Shown: positions 21,914 through 31,860, numbered from the stretch's first letter. The stretch is DNA of 64,000 nt from Maridesulfovibrio sp. (GCF_963676065.1 NZ_OY780933.1:2520122-2584121); one strand, 5' to 3'. The notes: generated from the letters alone by a model not told the origin. A program made the numbers and translations.

Positions 21914-24739
21914 ATGGTCCCTCAACAAAATGTGAAGGTCCTTGCGGCCGTTAAAGGATTAGAATTTGAAAAATTGTGTATTTTCATATTGCTTTGCGGG
22001 GTGCTGCTGATGAGTAGCGGATGCAAAGTTGAAAAAATAGATGCCAGTAAAAAAGTGGAAGTGGCTGCCGGATTGATTGAAAATGAATCCGCTGCCGCTG
22101 TTGCTCCTCCTTCTGCTGATTTAGTTGCTCAGAAAGCCGCAACAGCTGAATTGAGCGCTGAAATCAAAAAGGCCCTTGCTTCCGGAGAAGGTCCGCATGT
22201 GATCAAACTAAGGAACGGCATGTCTGTGTTGATCAAGGAAGACGATCGTTTTCCGTTGGTTAATGTGCGCCTTTTCGTCCATGCCGGTTCAGCTTATGAA
22301 GAACCGGAACAGGCCGGGATCAGCCATCTTCTGGAACATATGGTTTTTAAGGGAACCAAGACCCGAGGTCCCGGTGAAACAGCTCGCGCAATCGAGTCCG
22401 TCGGCGGTGATATGAATGCCGCAACCAGCTTTGACTACACTGTTTTTTATGTGGAAGTCCCCGAGAACGAATGGAAGCTGGGAATGGACATCGTCACTGA
22501 TATGACCTTTAATGCCAAGATTGATCCTGAAGAGCTTAAGTCTGAACGGGAGGTCGTGCTCTCCGAACTTGAGCGCGGCGAAGATAATCCCGGCAGTAGA
22601 ATTTTTAAGACCTTGCAGTCCATTGTCTGGAAAGATACCAGCTACCAGTGGCCGATTATCGGTTATCGAGATACTGTGAAGGGACTTACTTCCGAAGATA
22701 TTCACGCTTATATAGACCGCCTTTATCAGCCGCAATCCATGCTGCTCAGCGTCGTCGGAAAGATTGATCCTGAAGCCGTTGCAAGGGAAGCGGAAAAGCT
22801 TTGCGGAAGCCGCGATTCAGTAGCTCCGGTGGTGCCTCCGGTTTCCTTTCCCGATACAGCGGTCGGAAAAACGACTGTTAAGGTCATTCCCGGAAAATGG
22901 AACAAGGCTTATATCGGCGTCGCATTCCCCATACCCGGTCTGGATTCCGCGAAAATCGCCGGTCTCGAAACCATGTGCGAGCTTCTTGGCGGCGGCGAAA
23001 CCTCACGTTTATATCGCAAATTTAAGTACGAAAAACGTATGGTGGACAGCATCTCCGTTTCTTCCCTTACTCTGGAACGGGCAGGGATGCTTTATGTCTT
23101 TGCCACCCTTGACGCGGATAAAGTCAACGAGTTCTGGAAAGAACTCATGATTGAGCTTTCCTCTGTTGATTTTAAAGATTTCACTGACCGTGAAATGGAT
23201 CGCGTGCTTATAAATTTAGAGGATTCCTTATTCCTGACCAAGGAAACTCTTTCCGGGCTGGCCTCGAAACTGGGATATTTTCAGTTCTTTGAAGGGGGAC
23301 AGCAGGCCGAAGGGAATTATCTCTACGATTTGCGCAACATCACCAGGGACCAGTTGCAGCAGCTTTATGATGAATATTTTGATCCGAAAAAGCTGGCAGC
23401 CTGCATACTTATGCCCGAAGGCGGTGAGAACGATGCGCAGGTATTTCAAAAATCCGTGGGTGCAAACTGGCCCGTAAAGACCAAATCTGCCGCTAAAGTA
23501 GATAATGCCGGTCCGGGTGAATCCGCTACCATCAAACTCGCAAACGGCAGCAAGCTGGTTTTCATTCCCGATGAAACCCTGCCTTATACAGCTTTCTCCA
23601 TGTACTGGGTGGGCGGTGACGCGGACCTTACTCCCGAAGAGCAGGGCCTTGCCGCTATGGTTTCCCAGAGTTTGACCCGTGGAACCGAGAGCTTGAACGC
23701 CACTGAGCTGGAGGACTTTGTTTCCGACCGCGCGACATCGCTTAGCGCAACTGCCGGAAGGGAAGTATTTGCTATCAACGCAAAGTTTCCTTCACGTTTT
23801 ACTTCGGATATACTTCCGCTGATTGATGAAATTATCACCCGTCCGCGTTTTGCCGCTGAGGAATTGGATCGTGCAAGGCAGGATCAGGTATCCGCTATCA
23901 AGCGTAAGGAAGACCGTCCGCTCAGCCTTGCTTTCAGGAATATTTTCCCCTTTCTGTATAAGGATGGCAGTTATTCGTATTTCCACTTGGGAACACCGGA
24001 AATTGTGGATAAGTTCTCCCGTGAGGAAATTATTGACTACTGGAAGAAACAATCTTCTCGTCCTTTCGTAATTTCCATCTGCGGTGATTATGACCGTGAA
24101 GCCCTTGCCGCTTTCGCTGAAAAGCTGGATGGGGAATTGGTTGTAAAAGACACTGAAGTTTCTATTCCCGCTCCTCATTGGGGCGTTGAAAAAGATTTGA
24201 CCATGACTCTGCCGGACCGCAATCAGGCCCACCTGATGGTTATTTTCCCGGTACCGGGTATGGAAGATGAAGAGGCTACTGCAGGTCTCTCCCTGCTCCG
24301 AGCTTCCCTCGCGGGTCAGAGTGGACTTCTTTTCCGCGATCTGCGTGATAAACAGGGGCTGGGTTACACCGTAACCGCATTCCTCTGGCAGGCACCTAAG
24401 ACAGGATTCATGGCCTTCTACATCGGAACCAAACCGGAGCAGCTTGATCAGGCTCTGGCAGGATTCGATAAAACTGTAAAAATGCTCAAGGCGAAAGATC
24501 TTCCTGAAGAGGAAATCCTGCGCGCCCGCAGCATCCTGCGCGGTGAATATTATCAGGATCACCAGAGTCTGCTTTCCCGCAGTCGTGAAGCGGCAAGTAT
24601 GATAGTAAAAGGATTTCAGCCTGATCTTGATCAGAAGATAATTGAAAAGGCTTCAAAAATTGATGCCGCTGAGGTCCGTGATTTGATAAACAAATACATA
24701 AATTGGGATAAGCGTTATACGCTCACAGTAAAACCGTAA
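21914..24739 (+). CDS. M16 family zinc peptidase lipoprotein (pitrilysin/insulinase type)
   Basis: The 941-aa protein has a hydrophobic export segment and a lipobox LMSSGC with lipid Cys at 37, so it is periplasmic and membrane-anchored. The inverted zinc motif H138-LLEH142 lies in the first M16 domain, with the downstream ESVGGDMNAATSFDYT typical of the family. Two tandem two-domain halves follow, and the second half lacks the zinc motif as expected. It probably degrades peptides in the envelope. The start ATG has GGAG 10 nt upstream; an in-frame TTG at 21890 is less likely. A terminator follows. Confidence 0.9.
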   Translation: MVPQQNVKVLAAVKGLEFEKLCIFILLCGVLLMSSGCKVEKIDASKKVEVAAGLIENESAAAVAPPSADLVAQKAATAELSAEIKKALASGEGPHVIKLRNGMSVLIKEDDRFPLVNVRLFVHAGSAYEEPEQAGISHLLEHMVFKGTKTRGPGETARAIESVGGDMNAATSFDYTVFYVEVPENEWKLGMDIVTDMTFNAKIDPEELKSEREVVLSELERGEDNPGSRIFKTLQSIVWKDTSYQWPIIGYRDTVKGLTSEDIHAYIDRLYQPQSMLLSVVGKIDPEAVAREAEKLCGSRDSVAPVVPPVSFPDTAVGKTTVKVIPGKWNKAYIGVAFPIPGLDSAKIAGLETMCELLGGGETSRLYRKFKYEKRMVDSISVSSLTLERAGMLYVFATLDADKVNEFWKELMIELSSVDFKDFTDREMDRVLINLEDSLFLTKETLSGLASKLGYFQFFEGGQQAEGNYLYDLRNITRDQLQQLYDEYFDPKKLAACILMPEGGENDAQVFQKSVGANWPVKTKSAAKVDNAGPGESATIKLANGSKLVFIPDETLPYTAFSMYWVGGDADLTPEEQGLAAMVSQSLTRGTESLNATELEDFVSDRATSLSATAGREVFAINAKFPSRFTSDILPLIDEIITRPRFAAEELDRARQDQVSAIKRKEDRPLSLAFRNIFPFLYKDGSYSYFHLGTPEIVDKFSREEIIDYWKKQSSRPFVISICGDYDREALAAFAEKLDGELVVKDTEVSIPAPHWGVEKDLTMTLPDRNQAHLMVIFPVPGMEDEEATAGLSLLRASLAGQSGLLFRDLRDKQGLGYTVTAFLWQAPKTGFMAFYIGTKPEQLDQALAGFDKTVKMLKAKDLPEEEILRARSILRGEYYQDHQSLLSRSREAASMIVKGFQPDLDQKIIEKASKIDAAEVRDLINKYINWDKRYTLTVKP

Positions 24740-24802
24740 AAAGTGCCTTATACTGAACGGTTAACGGCTTAGATCCGTTTTGCATCGTAAGTTGAGAAAA
24801 AT

Positions 24803-24840
24803 AAAAATCGCAATATCTTTCGGGATATTGCGATTTTTTA
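24803..24840. terminator. Bidirectional terminator between the M16 gene and yigZ
   Basis: AAAAATCGCAATATC and GATATTGCGATTTTT form a 15-bp perfect stem with a 6-nt loop. It serves the two convergent genes. Confidence 0.85.
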
Positions 24841-24857
24841 TTGGCAGCGCTGCGCTA

Positions 24858-25487
24858 TCAGCGCCAGATGTCTTTTTCTTCTACCAGCAGCTCCGCAGTT
24901 CCATTGGTATCTTCGACAATTCTTTTACAAAATTTATCAATCTGATCCGAAGGCATAATCAGTGTGAACATGAGACCCGTTCCGAAATTCTGCTCTTCTA
25001 TTTCGGCTCGGTATTCATCAAGCATGCGGCGCAGCATACCTTCCTGAGCGTATGAAATCTCAAGGCTGACTATACGCATAGGGACTTTCATTACCACGTC
25101 CAGCTCTTCGAGTCCCTGCTGCACAGCGCCTGAATAAGCTCGCACCAGTCCTCCTGTACCTAGTTTTATCCCCCCGAAGTAGCGTGTGACTACGACGGCG
25201 ATATCGCCGATGCCGCTTCCCTGTAGAACCTGCAGCATCGGTTTGCCCGCTGTTCCCTGAGGCTCGCCGTCATCACTCATGCCCATATCCCCGGTCTGTG
25301 GCGGACCGGCAATAAAAGCGGAGCAGTGATGGCGTGCATCCGGGAATTCGCTTTTAATGGATGCAATAAATTCTTTCGCTTCTTCGCGGGTTGAAACCGG
25401 TTTTATGTCACAGATAAAGCGGCTTTTTTTAATTGTTTCTTCGGTGCGATTATTCTTGCTTGGCACAGGGTAGGCTTGATTCTTCAT
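24858..25487 (-). CDS. yigZ: YigZ/IMPACT family protein
   Basis: The 209-aa protein has the UPF0029 core KKSRFICDIKPVSTREEA, then HHCSAFIAG, SDDGEPQGTAGKPML and RYFGGIKLGTGGLVRAY. The C-terminal DUF1949 domain (about 140-205) is present. It is a conserved cytoplasmic protein related to the eukaryotic translation regulator IMPACT; its bacterial role is unclear. It is monocistronic. Confidence 0.92.
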   Translation of the reverse strand: MKNQAYPVPSKNNRTEETIKKSRFICDIKPVSTREEAKEFIASIKSEFPDARHHCSAFIAGPPQTGDMGMSDDGEPQGTAGKPMLQVLQGSGIGDIAVVVTRYFGGIKLGTGGLVRAYSGAVQQGLEELDVVMKVPMRIVSLEISYAQEGMLRRMLDEYRAEIEEQNFGTGLMFTLIMPSDQIDKFCKRIVEDTNGTAELLVEEKDIWR

Positions 25488-25581
25488 GGCGGTTAATCTT
25501 CAATATCATTGAATTTGTTTTCAGGTTGTCTGCTTTTTTATAAGTACAGGATGAAAAATCAAATTTAAAGTTAAATTTTCC

Positions 25582-25609
25582 TTGACTTAGTAATAGTAAT
25601 AGTTATTAT
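25582..25609 (+). promoter_or_regulatory. Promoter of the DVU0772-family gene
   Basis: TTGACT (25582-25587), 16 nt, TATTAT (25604-25609), in an AT-rich stretch. Near-consensus hexamers and a clean downstream terminator suggest a strongly expressed single gene. Confidence 0.6.
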
Positions 25610-25666
25610 TAAATCAAGGTTGATGGGAAACTAATAAAGATATTTTTAGACAATAAGGAGATAATT

Positions 25667-26011
25667 ATGGGAAGCCTCAGAGATTACAAGAATTGGGATA
25701 TCGATTGGGAAATGACTCCTGAAGATGCTGTAACTCTTTACCTTGAGTGGGGTAACCATCCTTGGGATTCAAAGTTTGCTCCGGTAACATCCAAGAATGA
25801 CTATACAAATTATTTCACAGTTTATCTGTGGGATGAAAAGCCAAGATTGCTTTTCGTACGCAGGAATTCTGAAGAAGCTCGTGAGCTGATGAGCATTGAA
25901 CTTCCAAAGGACATTGCTGATAGGTTCAGGGAGTCCGTAGGTGGCTTGAAGGGTAATTACCCGATCAACACCGAAGTAAGAGAATGGATTGAAACACAGA
26001 TGAATAATTAG
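25667..26011 (+). CDS. DVU0772-family conserved protein
   Basis: The 114-aa soluble acidic protein starts MGSLRDYKNWDIDWEMTPED and contains EWGNHPWDSKFAPVTSKNDY. I recognise it as the small conserved protein family named for DVU0772 and largely confined to Desulfovibrio relatives. Aromatic and acidic residues dominate; there are no cysteines, membrane segments or known catalytic motif. AAGGAGATAATT precedes the ATG. It is flanked by its own promoter and terminator. The function is unknown. Confidence 0.8.
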   Translation: MGSLRDYKNWDIDWEMTPEDAVTLYLEWGNHPWDSKFAPVTSKNDYTNYFTVYLWDEKPRLLFVRRNSEEARELMSIELPKDIADRFRESVGGLKGNYPINTEVREWIETQMNN

Positions 26012-26037
26012 TTCCCATCTCCTTATCATCTACCGTA

Positions 26038-26075
26038 GGGGAACAGGCTCGGAGCCTGTTCCCCAAATTTTTTTT
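26038..26075 (+). terminator. Terminator of the DVU0772-family gene
   Basis: GGGGAACAGGC pairs with GCCTGTTCCCC around TCGGA (26038-26064) and is followed by AAATTTTTTTT. Confidence 0.88.
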
Positions 26076-26272
26076 CTGTACTGATATAAAAACTACATTC
26101 TGCCACTTGTGTTCTAATCGAAAATCAGTATGCTTTAATCCAATACAGCGTTCGCATTTCATTTATTTCATCCCTGACATAAGCAACGAACTGCCGAAAA
26201 ACTACTGTTCTTCTACAGTAGCGTGATTCTTTATCTCTTATTTCGGTATCACATATTCTCAAGGAGGCTCAT

Positions 26273-27457
26273 ATGCCTGTTAAATTTGCTGACCGCATGT
26301 CCACTGTGCATAGGTCGTTTATCCGTGAAATTCTGAAAGTTACTGAAGATGAATCCATCATTTCTTTCGCCGGAGGACTACCTAATCCCGAACTTTTTCC
26401 GGTGCCTGAATTAGAGAAAGCCGCTGTTAATGTCCTGCGTGAAAGCGGACCGCAATCCATGCAGTATTCCACTACGGAAGGTTTTCTCCCCCTTCGGCAA
26501 TTCATTGCTGACCGCTACCGTACGAACAAGGGTATTGATGTAGACGCTGATGAAATTTTGATTACGGCCGGTTCACAGCAGTGTCTTGATCTGCTGGGCA
26601 AGGTCTTTCTCAATGCCGGTGATAACGTGCTTATCGAGCGTCCCGGATATCTTGGGGCGATCCAGTCTTTTTCTATTTTTCAGGCAAATTTTCTTACTGT
26701 AGGTCTTGAATCGGACGGCCCCGACTTATCCGAGCTGGAAAGGGTGCTGGATGAGAATGAAGTAAAAATGTTTTATGCCGTTACTAATTTTCAAAACCCT
26801 TCAGGTTTGACCTATGGTGCTGAAAAAAGAGCCGGGGTTGCGAAAATCCTTAAAGACCGTTCAGTTCTTTTTGTTGAAGACGATCCTTACGGTGAGCTTC
26901 GTTTTATGGGAGAATTTCAAAAGCCCATCGTACGCGGATATCTTGAAGAAAACGGTATTCTGCTCGGTTCTTTTTCCAAGGTCGCCGCTCCCGGATTCCG
27001 TCTTGGCTGGATGGTCTGTCCCGGTGAAATTAGGGATAAGCTGATAATTGCCAAACAGGCTTCGGATCTGCATACAAGCACCTTTGCACAGCGGGTCATG
27101 CACCGGTACGTGACCGATAATCCGCTGGATAATCATATCGAGAAAATTCGTGAAAGGTACGGAAACCAGCGTGCGGCCATGGTCCGGGCTATTGATGAGT
27201 ATTTCCCTGCCGAGGTTGAAGTAACTCGTCCTGAAGGAGGCATGTTCCTCTGGGGCACTCTGCCGGAAGGAATGTCTTCCATGGATCTTTTTGATGAAGC
27301 CATTAAAAATAAAGTTGCTTTTGTTCCGGGACGTCCTTTTTATGTGGACGGCAGTGGTGAGAATACCTTCCGTCTTAACTTTTCAAATTCTGATGAAGAA
27401 CATATTGAAGAGGGCATTAAGCGGCTTGGTGCCGGAATTAAGGATTTTATGAGCTAA
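26273..27457 (+). CDS. PLP aminotransferase, 2-aminoadipate/aromatic (LysN/MocR-AT) type
   Basis: The 394-aa fold-type I enzyme lacks a helix-turn-helix, so it is not a MocR regulator. The N-terminal SFAGGLPNPELFP, the YSTTEGFLPLRQ motif, NFQNPSGLT and the PLP lysine in GSFSKVAAPGFRLGW match the subgroup that transaminates 2-aminoadipate, aromatic or branched amino acids. The exact donor is not fixed by sequence. CAAGGAGG lies before the ATG. It is monocistronic with a terminator shared with the next, convergent gene. Confidence 0.88.
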   Translation: MPVKFADRMSTVHRSFIREILKVTEDESIISFAGGLPNPELFPVPELEKAAVNVLRESGPQSMQYSTTEGFLPLRQFIADRYRTNKGIDVDADEILITAGSQQCLDLLGKVFLNAGDNVLIERPGYLGAIQSFSIFQANFLTVGLESDGPDLSELERVLDENEVKMFYAVTNFQNPSGLTYGAEKRAGVAKILKDRSVLFVEDDPYGELRFMGEFQKPIVRGYLEENGILLGSFSKVAAPGFRLGWMVCPGEIRDKLIIAKQASDLHTSTFAQRVMHRYVTDNPLDNHIEKIRERYGNQRAAMVRAIDEYFPAEVEVTRPEGGMFLWGTLPEGMSSMDLFDEAIKNKVAFVPGRPFYVDGSGENTFRLNFSNSDEEHIEEGIKRLGAGIKDFMS

Positions 27458-27490
27458 TCATAAATTTATCCCGTAGCCTGAAGTAAATAA

Positions 27491-27528
27491 AAAACGGCCC
27501 TGATGCATCTGCGTCAGGGCCGTTTTAT
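27491..27528. terminator. Bidirectional terminator
   Basis: AAAACGGCCCTGA pairs with TCAGGGCCGTTTT (13 bp) around a 10-nt loop. It lies between the convergent aminotransferase and chemoreceptor genes. Confidence 0.85.
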
Positions 27529-27548
27529 TTGTCAAAGATAGGTGGTTA

Positions 27549-29258
27549 TTAGTGATATCCGTGCTCGTGCATGAAGTCGGTGTATTTGCTATCGACCACC
27601 ATGATATGCTTGATGAGCCAGTCTTTGAGGAAGCGGATGATGTCGTTGGAGGCAGTAACTTTGCCGGCATTAACATCGTCCCTGAAGTCCGCAATCTTGT
27701 CGATAAAAATTTTATGCAGTTTCTTGTGAGGACCGGCTTCCGGGTAGCCGTGTTTGTCGAATATTTTTTCTTCGTATCCGAAGTGGTAAATAGTGTATTC
27801 AAGGAGCCTTTCTGCAACTTCACCGATTACTTCCCCGGCCTTACGTTGACGCATGGCCCCGTAAAGTTCATTGATCAGATCAAGCAGCACCATGTGGTGC
27901 TCATCAATGGTGCGGACATGGACCGAGAGATCGTCAGACCATTCGACGATTCTACCGGAACTGGTATCCACAATTCTACCGGATGATATACCTTGTACGA
28001 TGGAGTCCAGTTCTTCCACTACGCTTGAGATTTCAGTTAATGCCTGAGCGGATGCGGCCATACCATCAGAAGTTTCAGAGGCTACACGGGCCACATCGCT
28101 GATGGCCATATTGATTTCTTCGGATGCTGCGGATTGTTCTTCTGATGCGGTAGCGATGGATTCAACCTGTGTGTTGGTCTCGTCCACGATTCCCACGATG
28201 GCTTCCATGAGTTCACCTGATTTGGCGGCGGACTCGGTGGAATTAACTATGTCTTCAGCTGCGGAATCTACAGCGGCGATGTTTTCGCGGGCATTATCCT
28301 GAATTTTGGAAACCGCTTCACCTACGCCTTTGGTTGCGTCCATGGTTTTTTCCGCAAGCTTGCGTACTTCGTCTGCAACCACTGCGAATCCTCGTCCTGC
28401 TTCACCTGCCCGGGCAGCTTCAATTGCCGCGTTAAGGGCCAGCAGGTTGGTCTGGTCGGCGATGTCGGTAATTACGGTCATGATCTGACCGATGCTATCG
28501 GCCTGTTCACCGAGTGTTCCCATGGTTCCTTTAAGATTTAAGATAGTGTCTTTGATCTGTTCAAAAGACTGGATTGCGTCCGTTACTCCTTGCGCCCCCT
28601 TAACGGCGTTTTCTTTGGACTGAGCGGAGCTGGTGGCTGCAAGGCTTGCATTCTGGGCAACCTCAAGAACCGTGCTATTCATTTCTTCCATAGCGGTAGC
28701 TGTTTCAGTCACGCGATCCCTTTGCAGTTCCATACCTGCGTTTACCTGATTGACCTGAGCACTAAGCTCCTCAATCCCGGCAAAAAGTTTACCTGAGATA
28801 CCGCCCGCGTTGCTGGCTGATTTGGTAATGGCTTCGAGAGTTTCTTTCATCTCGGAGACCTGTTTGTTGATCTTTTCATTTTCTGCTTCAGCGGAATTTG
28901 CCTGACTGCGCAGTCTTTTGGATTCTTCTACAGCTTTTTCATGTTTTACAGTAAGTTCATTTACAGCTTTTGCTGATTTCTGGGCCGTGTCCGTGAGTGC
29001 GCTATCAAGATTCTCGGGTGTGGATGTTTTGCCCTTTGTCAGTTCTATAAGATAATTGCTCAGGATTTTTGCCTGTCCATAACATCCTGAATTAAGTGAA
29101 ATAAAGGCTGTCGTTGTTGCTACAATGGCGACGCAAAGGAATATTACCTGTTGAATGGAAAAGCCTGCTTCCGGCGAAAGAGCGGCAGTTGTAACCGAAG
29201 CCGCGGTCATCAGAAAAATTATAGTAATTGAAATAACAAGTTTTATCTTAGCCGACAT
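27549..29258 (-). CDS. Methyl-accepting chemotaxis protein with C-terminal hemerythrin domain
   Basis: The 569-aa receptor has two N-terminal membrane helices joined by only about 10-15 periplasmic residues, so it has no extracellular sensor. A coiled coil leads to the MCP signalling hairpin, with tip region [20 protein letters not shown] at about 245-265. The last ~130 residues are a bacteriohemerythrin with the di-iron pattern H-x3 (DEHH), HF..EE and HKKLH, then KHIMVVD. It would sense oxygen or redox in the cytoplasm, like DcrH-type receptors. Monocistronic. Confidence 0.92.
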   Translation of the reverse strand: MSAKIKLVISITIIFLMTAASVTTAALSPEAGFSIQQVIFLCVAIVATTTAFISLNSGCYGQAKILSNYLIELTKGKTSTPENLDSALTDTAQKSAKAVNELTVKHEKAVEESKRLRSQANSAEAENEKINKQVSEMKETLEAITKSASNAGGISGKLFAGIEELSAQVNQVNAGMELQRDRVTETATAMEEMNSTVLEVAQNASLAATSSAQSKENAVKGAQGVTDAIQSFEQIKDTILNLKGTMGTLGEQADSIGQIMTVITDIADQTNLLALNAAIEAARAGEAGRGFAVVADEVRKLAEKTMDATKGVGEAVSKIQDNARENIAAVDSAAEDIVNSTESAAKSGELMEAIVGIVDETNTQVESIATASEEQSAASEEINMAISDVARVASETSDGMAASAQALTEISSVVEELDSIVQGISSGRIVDTSSGRIVEWSDDLSVHVRTIDEHHMVLLDLINELYGAMRQRKAGEVIGEVAERLLEYTIYHFGYEEKIFDKHGYPEAGPHKKLHKIFIDKIADFRDDVNAGKVTASNDIIRFLKDWLIKHIMVVDSKYTDFMHEHGYH

Positions 29259-29522
29259 GTTTTCTCCTTTTACGAGAAATTATTTATTTGTTTATTACCT
29301 ATCATATAGAGTAGAAAGTGCTTACTAGGCAAGTACGTATCCTTAAAATAAATCTATGAAAATAAATCATAATGTAATTTATGAGTATGTATTAAAATTG
29401 AGTGTCGATTTGTTAAATATTTTTGCCTGAAGACAATATGTCTGCCTCTTGGATTTGTTTAACTAAGCAAGATAATTTTCTTTTTAAGCAATGTCGTATT
29501 CAAAGTGACAAAGCAAAACCGG

Positions 29523-30281
29523 TTACCGGCAGGGTGAAATTACTTCAGTAGTAGCCCCGAGGCGCTGCATTGTTTCCTTACACTCATCTGAATTTTTAAA
29601 AATTTTTAGAATACGGGAAAATTCCTTACAGATAGCTCCGTTTCCAGGGGTTTTTGAAAATCCTACATAGAGGGGGGTTACGTGTATTGTGACGGGACAA
29701 ACCTCGATCCTATCCTGCAGGTCCAATTTTTTCAGAACATGAAAGCCCACGGTTCGGTATGCTGCCACCAGATCGATTCTTCCAGCCAGCAGTTTCAGGA
29801 AATTATGCCTCAGGTTAACAACTTCTTCCTTTAAAAAAATATCGCTTTCATCAAATTCATTTCCGTAGGTATATCCTTTAGTCACACCGACAATCTTTCC
29901 TTTTAGTGAAGGAATTCCGGTGTAGTTAAACGGGTCACCTTTGCGCTTGAATATTACGGTGTTGACTTCCATCAGCGGTTCTTCGGGATAGCTTATCCAC
30001 CGTTCCCTCTCTGCTGTTTTGCGTAGCCCGAAAACACCGTCCACCATTTTTGATTCTGCCATCATTAAAGCTCTTTTCCAGGGAACAAAAACAATTCTGA
30101 ATCTGGTTTGCATTTTGCCGAAAATTATATTTGCGAGTTCGTATTGCAGTCCTTTAACCATTCCAGCTTCCTGATAATAAAACGGAGGGAACGGGTCAGT
30201 GGCAAATATAAGTTCTTTGGTAAAGGCGCAGGTCGGGATGAGTAACATGGTAATTATAAATCCCGCGATTACTTTTTTCAT
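29523..30281 (-). CDS. Periplasmic solute-binding protein family 3-like
   Basis: The 252-aa precursor has a signal peptide (about 1-20, ending CAFTKE). Then follows the SBP_bac_3 start IFATDPFPPFYYQE and the ring GVFGLRKTAERE. No permease or ATPase genes are nearby; such orphan binding proteins are common in Desulfovibrio and may serve as sensors or shared receptors. It lies 31 nt after ptb on the same strand and may be the last gene of the ilvN-ptb run. The ligand is unknown (amino acid likely). Confidence 0.8.
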   Translation of the reverse strand: MKKVIAGFIITMLLIPTCAFTKELIFATDPFPPFYYQEAGMVKGLQYELANIIFGKMQTRFRIVFVPWKRALMMAESKMVDGVFGLRKTAERERWISYPEEPLMEVNTVIFKRKGDPFNYTGIPSLKGKIVGVTKGYTYGNEFDESDIFLKEEVVNLRHNFLKLLAGRIDLVAAYRTVGFHVLKKLDLQDRIEVCPVTIHVTPLYVGFSKTPGNGAICKEFSRILKIFKNSDECKETMQRLGATTEVISPCR

Positions 30282-30312
30282 ATTTTACGCCTTTCGTTTA
30301 AGCATAATAACT

Positions 30313-31224
30313 TTAGTTTTCAGCAAGGTAGCAGGCCAGTGCGATGGAATGGAATTTTGAGCTGTCAGAGTCGCCTCTTGACGAAACAACAATCGGTACA
30401 TCGCTGCCAACTACAACGCTGGCCATTGTTTTATTGGCAATGGTAGCCAGAGCCTTGTAAAGAATGTTACCACTTTCGATTTCAGGAGTCAGCAGGATGT
30501 CCGCGTTTCCGGCTACAGGATTATCTATGCCCTTGCAGTTTGCGGCAGTCTGCGAGATTGCGAGGTCAAGGGCCAGCGGACCAACTACATCGGCTTCCCC
30601 GAAGGCGTCTTCCGCGCCCATTTTGGCCAGGATATCCGCATCGAGAGTGGCCGGCATAGCCGGATAGTTTACCTTTTCCGTTGCCGCGAGTATGGCCGCT
30701 TTTGGTCTTTGTATTCCCAGCTTGCGGGCAACGTCGATGGCGTTCCGAAGAATATCCGCCTTGCGTTGCAGGTTGGGTTTTATGTTCACTCCGGCATCGG
30801 TAAGAAGGATCAGCCTTTGCCGCGAAGAAGCCTCAAATACTGTGACATGACTGATAATCCCTTTAGGTGGAACTCCTGTCTGCTTATTTAGTATTGCTTT
30901 GAGCACTACACTGGTGCTGACCAGTCCCTTCATAATGAGGTCCGTTTTGCCTTCTTTAAACATGGCTACAGCTGTTGCAACGGCTTCAACATCATCATTC
31001 TCTTCGTGAAATTCAAAACCGTCTATATTCAAGCCATGTTCTGCGGCGACGGATAGTGATTTTTCCAGATTGCCAATGAAAACGGGGTCGGCGATACCTT
31101 CTTTATGCGCGGTGAGGGCAGAGCGGATTACAAATTCTTCAGCGCACGGGGCTATTGCGACTCTGGCTGGGCGCGAATGATTGCGGACTGCGGAAATGAT
31201 TTCATCAAGTGATGTTATTGTCAT
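30313..31224 (-). CDS. ptb: Phosphate butyryltransferase / phosphate acyltransferase
   Basis: The ~303-aa PTA_PTB family protein transfers an acyl group between CoA and phosphate. It has PARVAIAPCAEEF, GLVSTSVVLKAILNK, LLTDAGVNIKPNLQ, DVVGPLALDLAI and GNADILLTPEIESGNILYKAL, all typical of Ptb. The ATG at 31230 and that at 31224 (third codon) are both in frame; AAAGG is better spaced for 31224. No butyrate kinase gene is adjacent, so the physiological acyl group is open. Confidence 0.86.
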   Translation of the reverse strand: MTITSLDEIISAVRNHSRPARVAIAPCAEEFVIRSALTAHKEGIADPVFIGNLEKSLSVAAEHGLNIDGFEFHEENDDVEAVATAVAMFKEGKTDLIMKGLVSTSVVLKAILNKQTGVPPKGIISHVTVFEASSRQRLILLTDAGVNIKPNLQRKADILRNAIDVARKLGIQRPKAAILAATEKVNYPAMPATLDADILAKMGAEDAFGEADVVGPLALDLAISQTAANCKGIDNPVAGNADILLTPEIESGNILYKALATIANKTMASVVVGSDVPIVVSSRGDSDSSKFHSIALACYLAEN

Positions 31225-31285
31225 GGGCATACCTTTCTCAGATATGGATATTCAGGTTAAATTCGCTTTTGTCTCGTAATGCGTG

Positions 31286-31765
31286 CTATTCATCTCCGCG
31301 TTTGAGCGCGATCATGCCTGTTCGGCACAGGCTTTTGATGCCGAATGGTTTGAGGATTTTAATGAGTCCCTCAACTCGTTCCTGATCTCCGCTCAGTTCC
31401 ACTGTAATGGTTTTCTGGCCCATCCCGACAACATCTGCACGGAAAACTTCAAAAATCTGCATGATTTGAGACATGGTGTCTTTGTCGACTTCAACTTTGA
31501 TCAGCACGAGCTCGCGGTCAACAAATTCTTTGCGCGCGAGGTCATCAAGCTGGATAACGAAATCCATGGCTTTGAGCTGTTCGGTTACTTTAGTGATTTC
31601 TTCCTTGCTGCCCTCTGCACAGATGACCATGCGTGATACGTCCATATCTTCAGTTTCACCGCATGAAATGGAGGTGATGTTGATTTTATTGTCTTGAAAA
31701 GCAGCTGAAGACTCGGCTAGAACTCCGGTCTTGTTTCGGACCAGTGCGGATATTGTGTGTTTCAT
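31286..31765 (-). CDS. ilvN: Acetolactate synthase small (regulatory) subunit
   Basis: The 159-aa protein has an N-terminal ACT domain (KHTISALVRNKTGVLAESSAAF) and a C-terminal ALS-SS domain (ELVLIKVEVDK, then ELSGDQERVEGLIKILKPFGI). It activates the catalytic IlvB and confers valine feedback. The frame is open to 31810, but GGGAG precedes ATG 31765. No ilvB is next to it, which is unusual. It is probably co-transcribed with ptb 62 nt downstream. Confidence 0.9.
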   Translation of the reverse strand: MKHTISALVRNKTGVLAESSAAFQDNKINITSISCGETEDMDVSRMVICAEGSKEEITKVTEQLKAMDFVIQLDDLARKEFVDRELVLIKVEVDKDTMSQIMQIFEVFRADVVGMGQKTITVELSGDQERVEGLIKILKPFGIKSLCRTGMIALKRGDE

Positions 31766-31797
31766 GTTTACTCCCGAAAAAAATAATCTTTTTTCGA

Positions 31798-31826
31798 AAT
31801 ATACACGCAAAACAGTTCACTAACAA
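31798..31826 (-). promoter_or_regulatory. Promoter of ilvN
   Basis: Minus strand: TTGTTA (31826-31821), 17 nt, TATATT (31803-31798), about 33 nt before the ATG. Confidence 0.55.
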
Positions 31827-31860
31827 GTCGGGGGATAGAGAAGAGGAGGGAGGGATGTTG

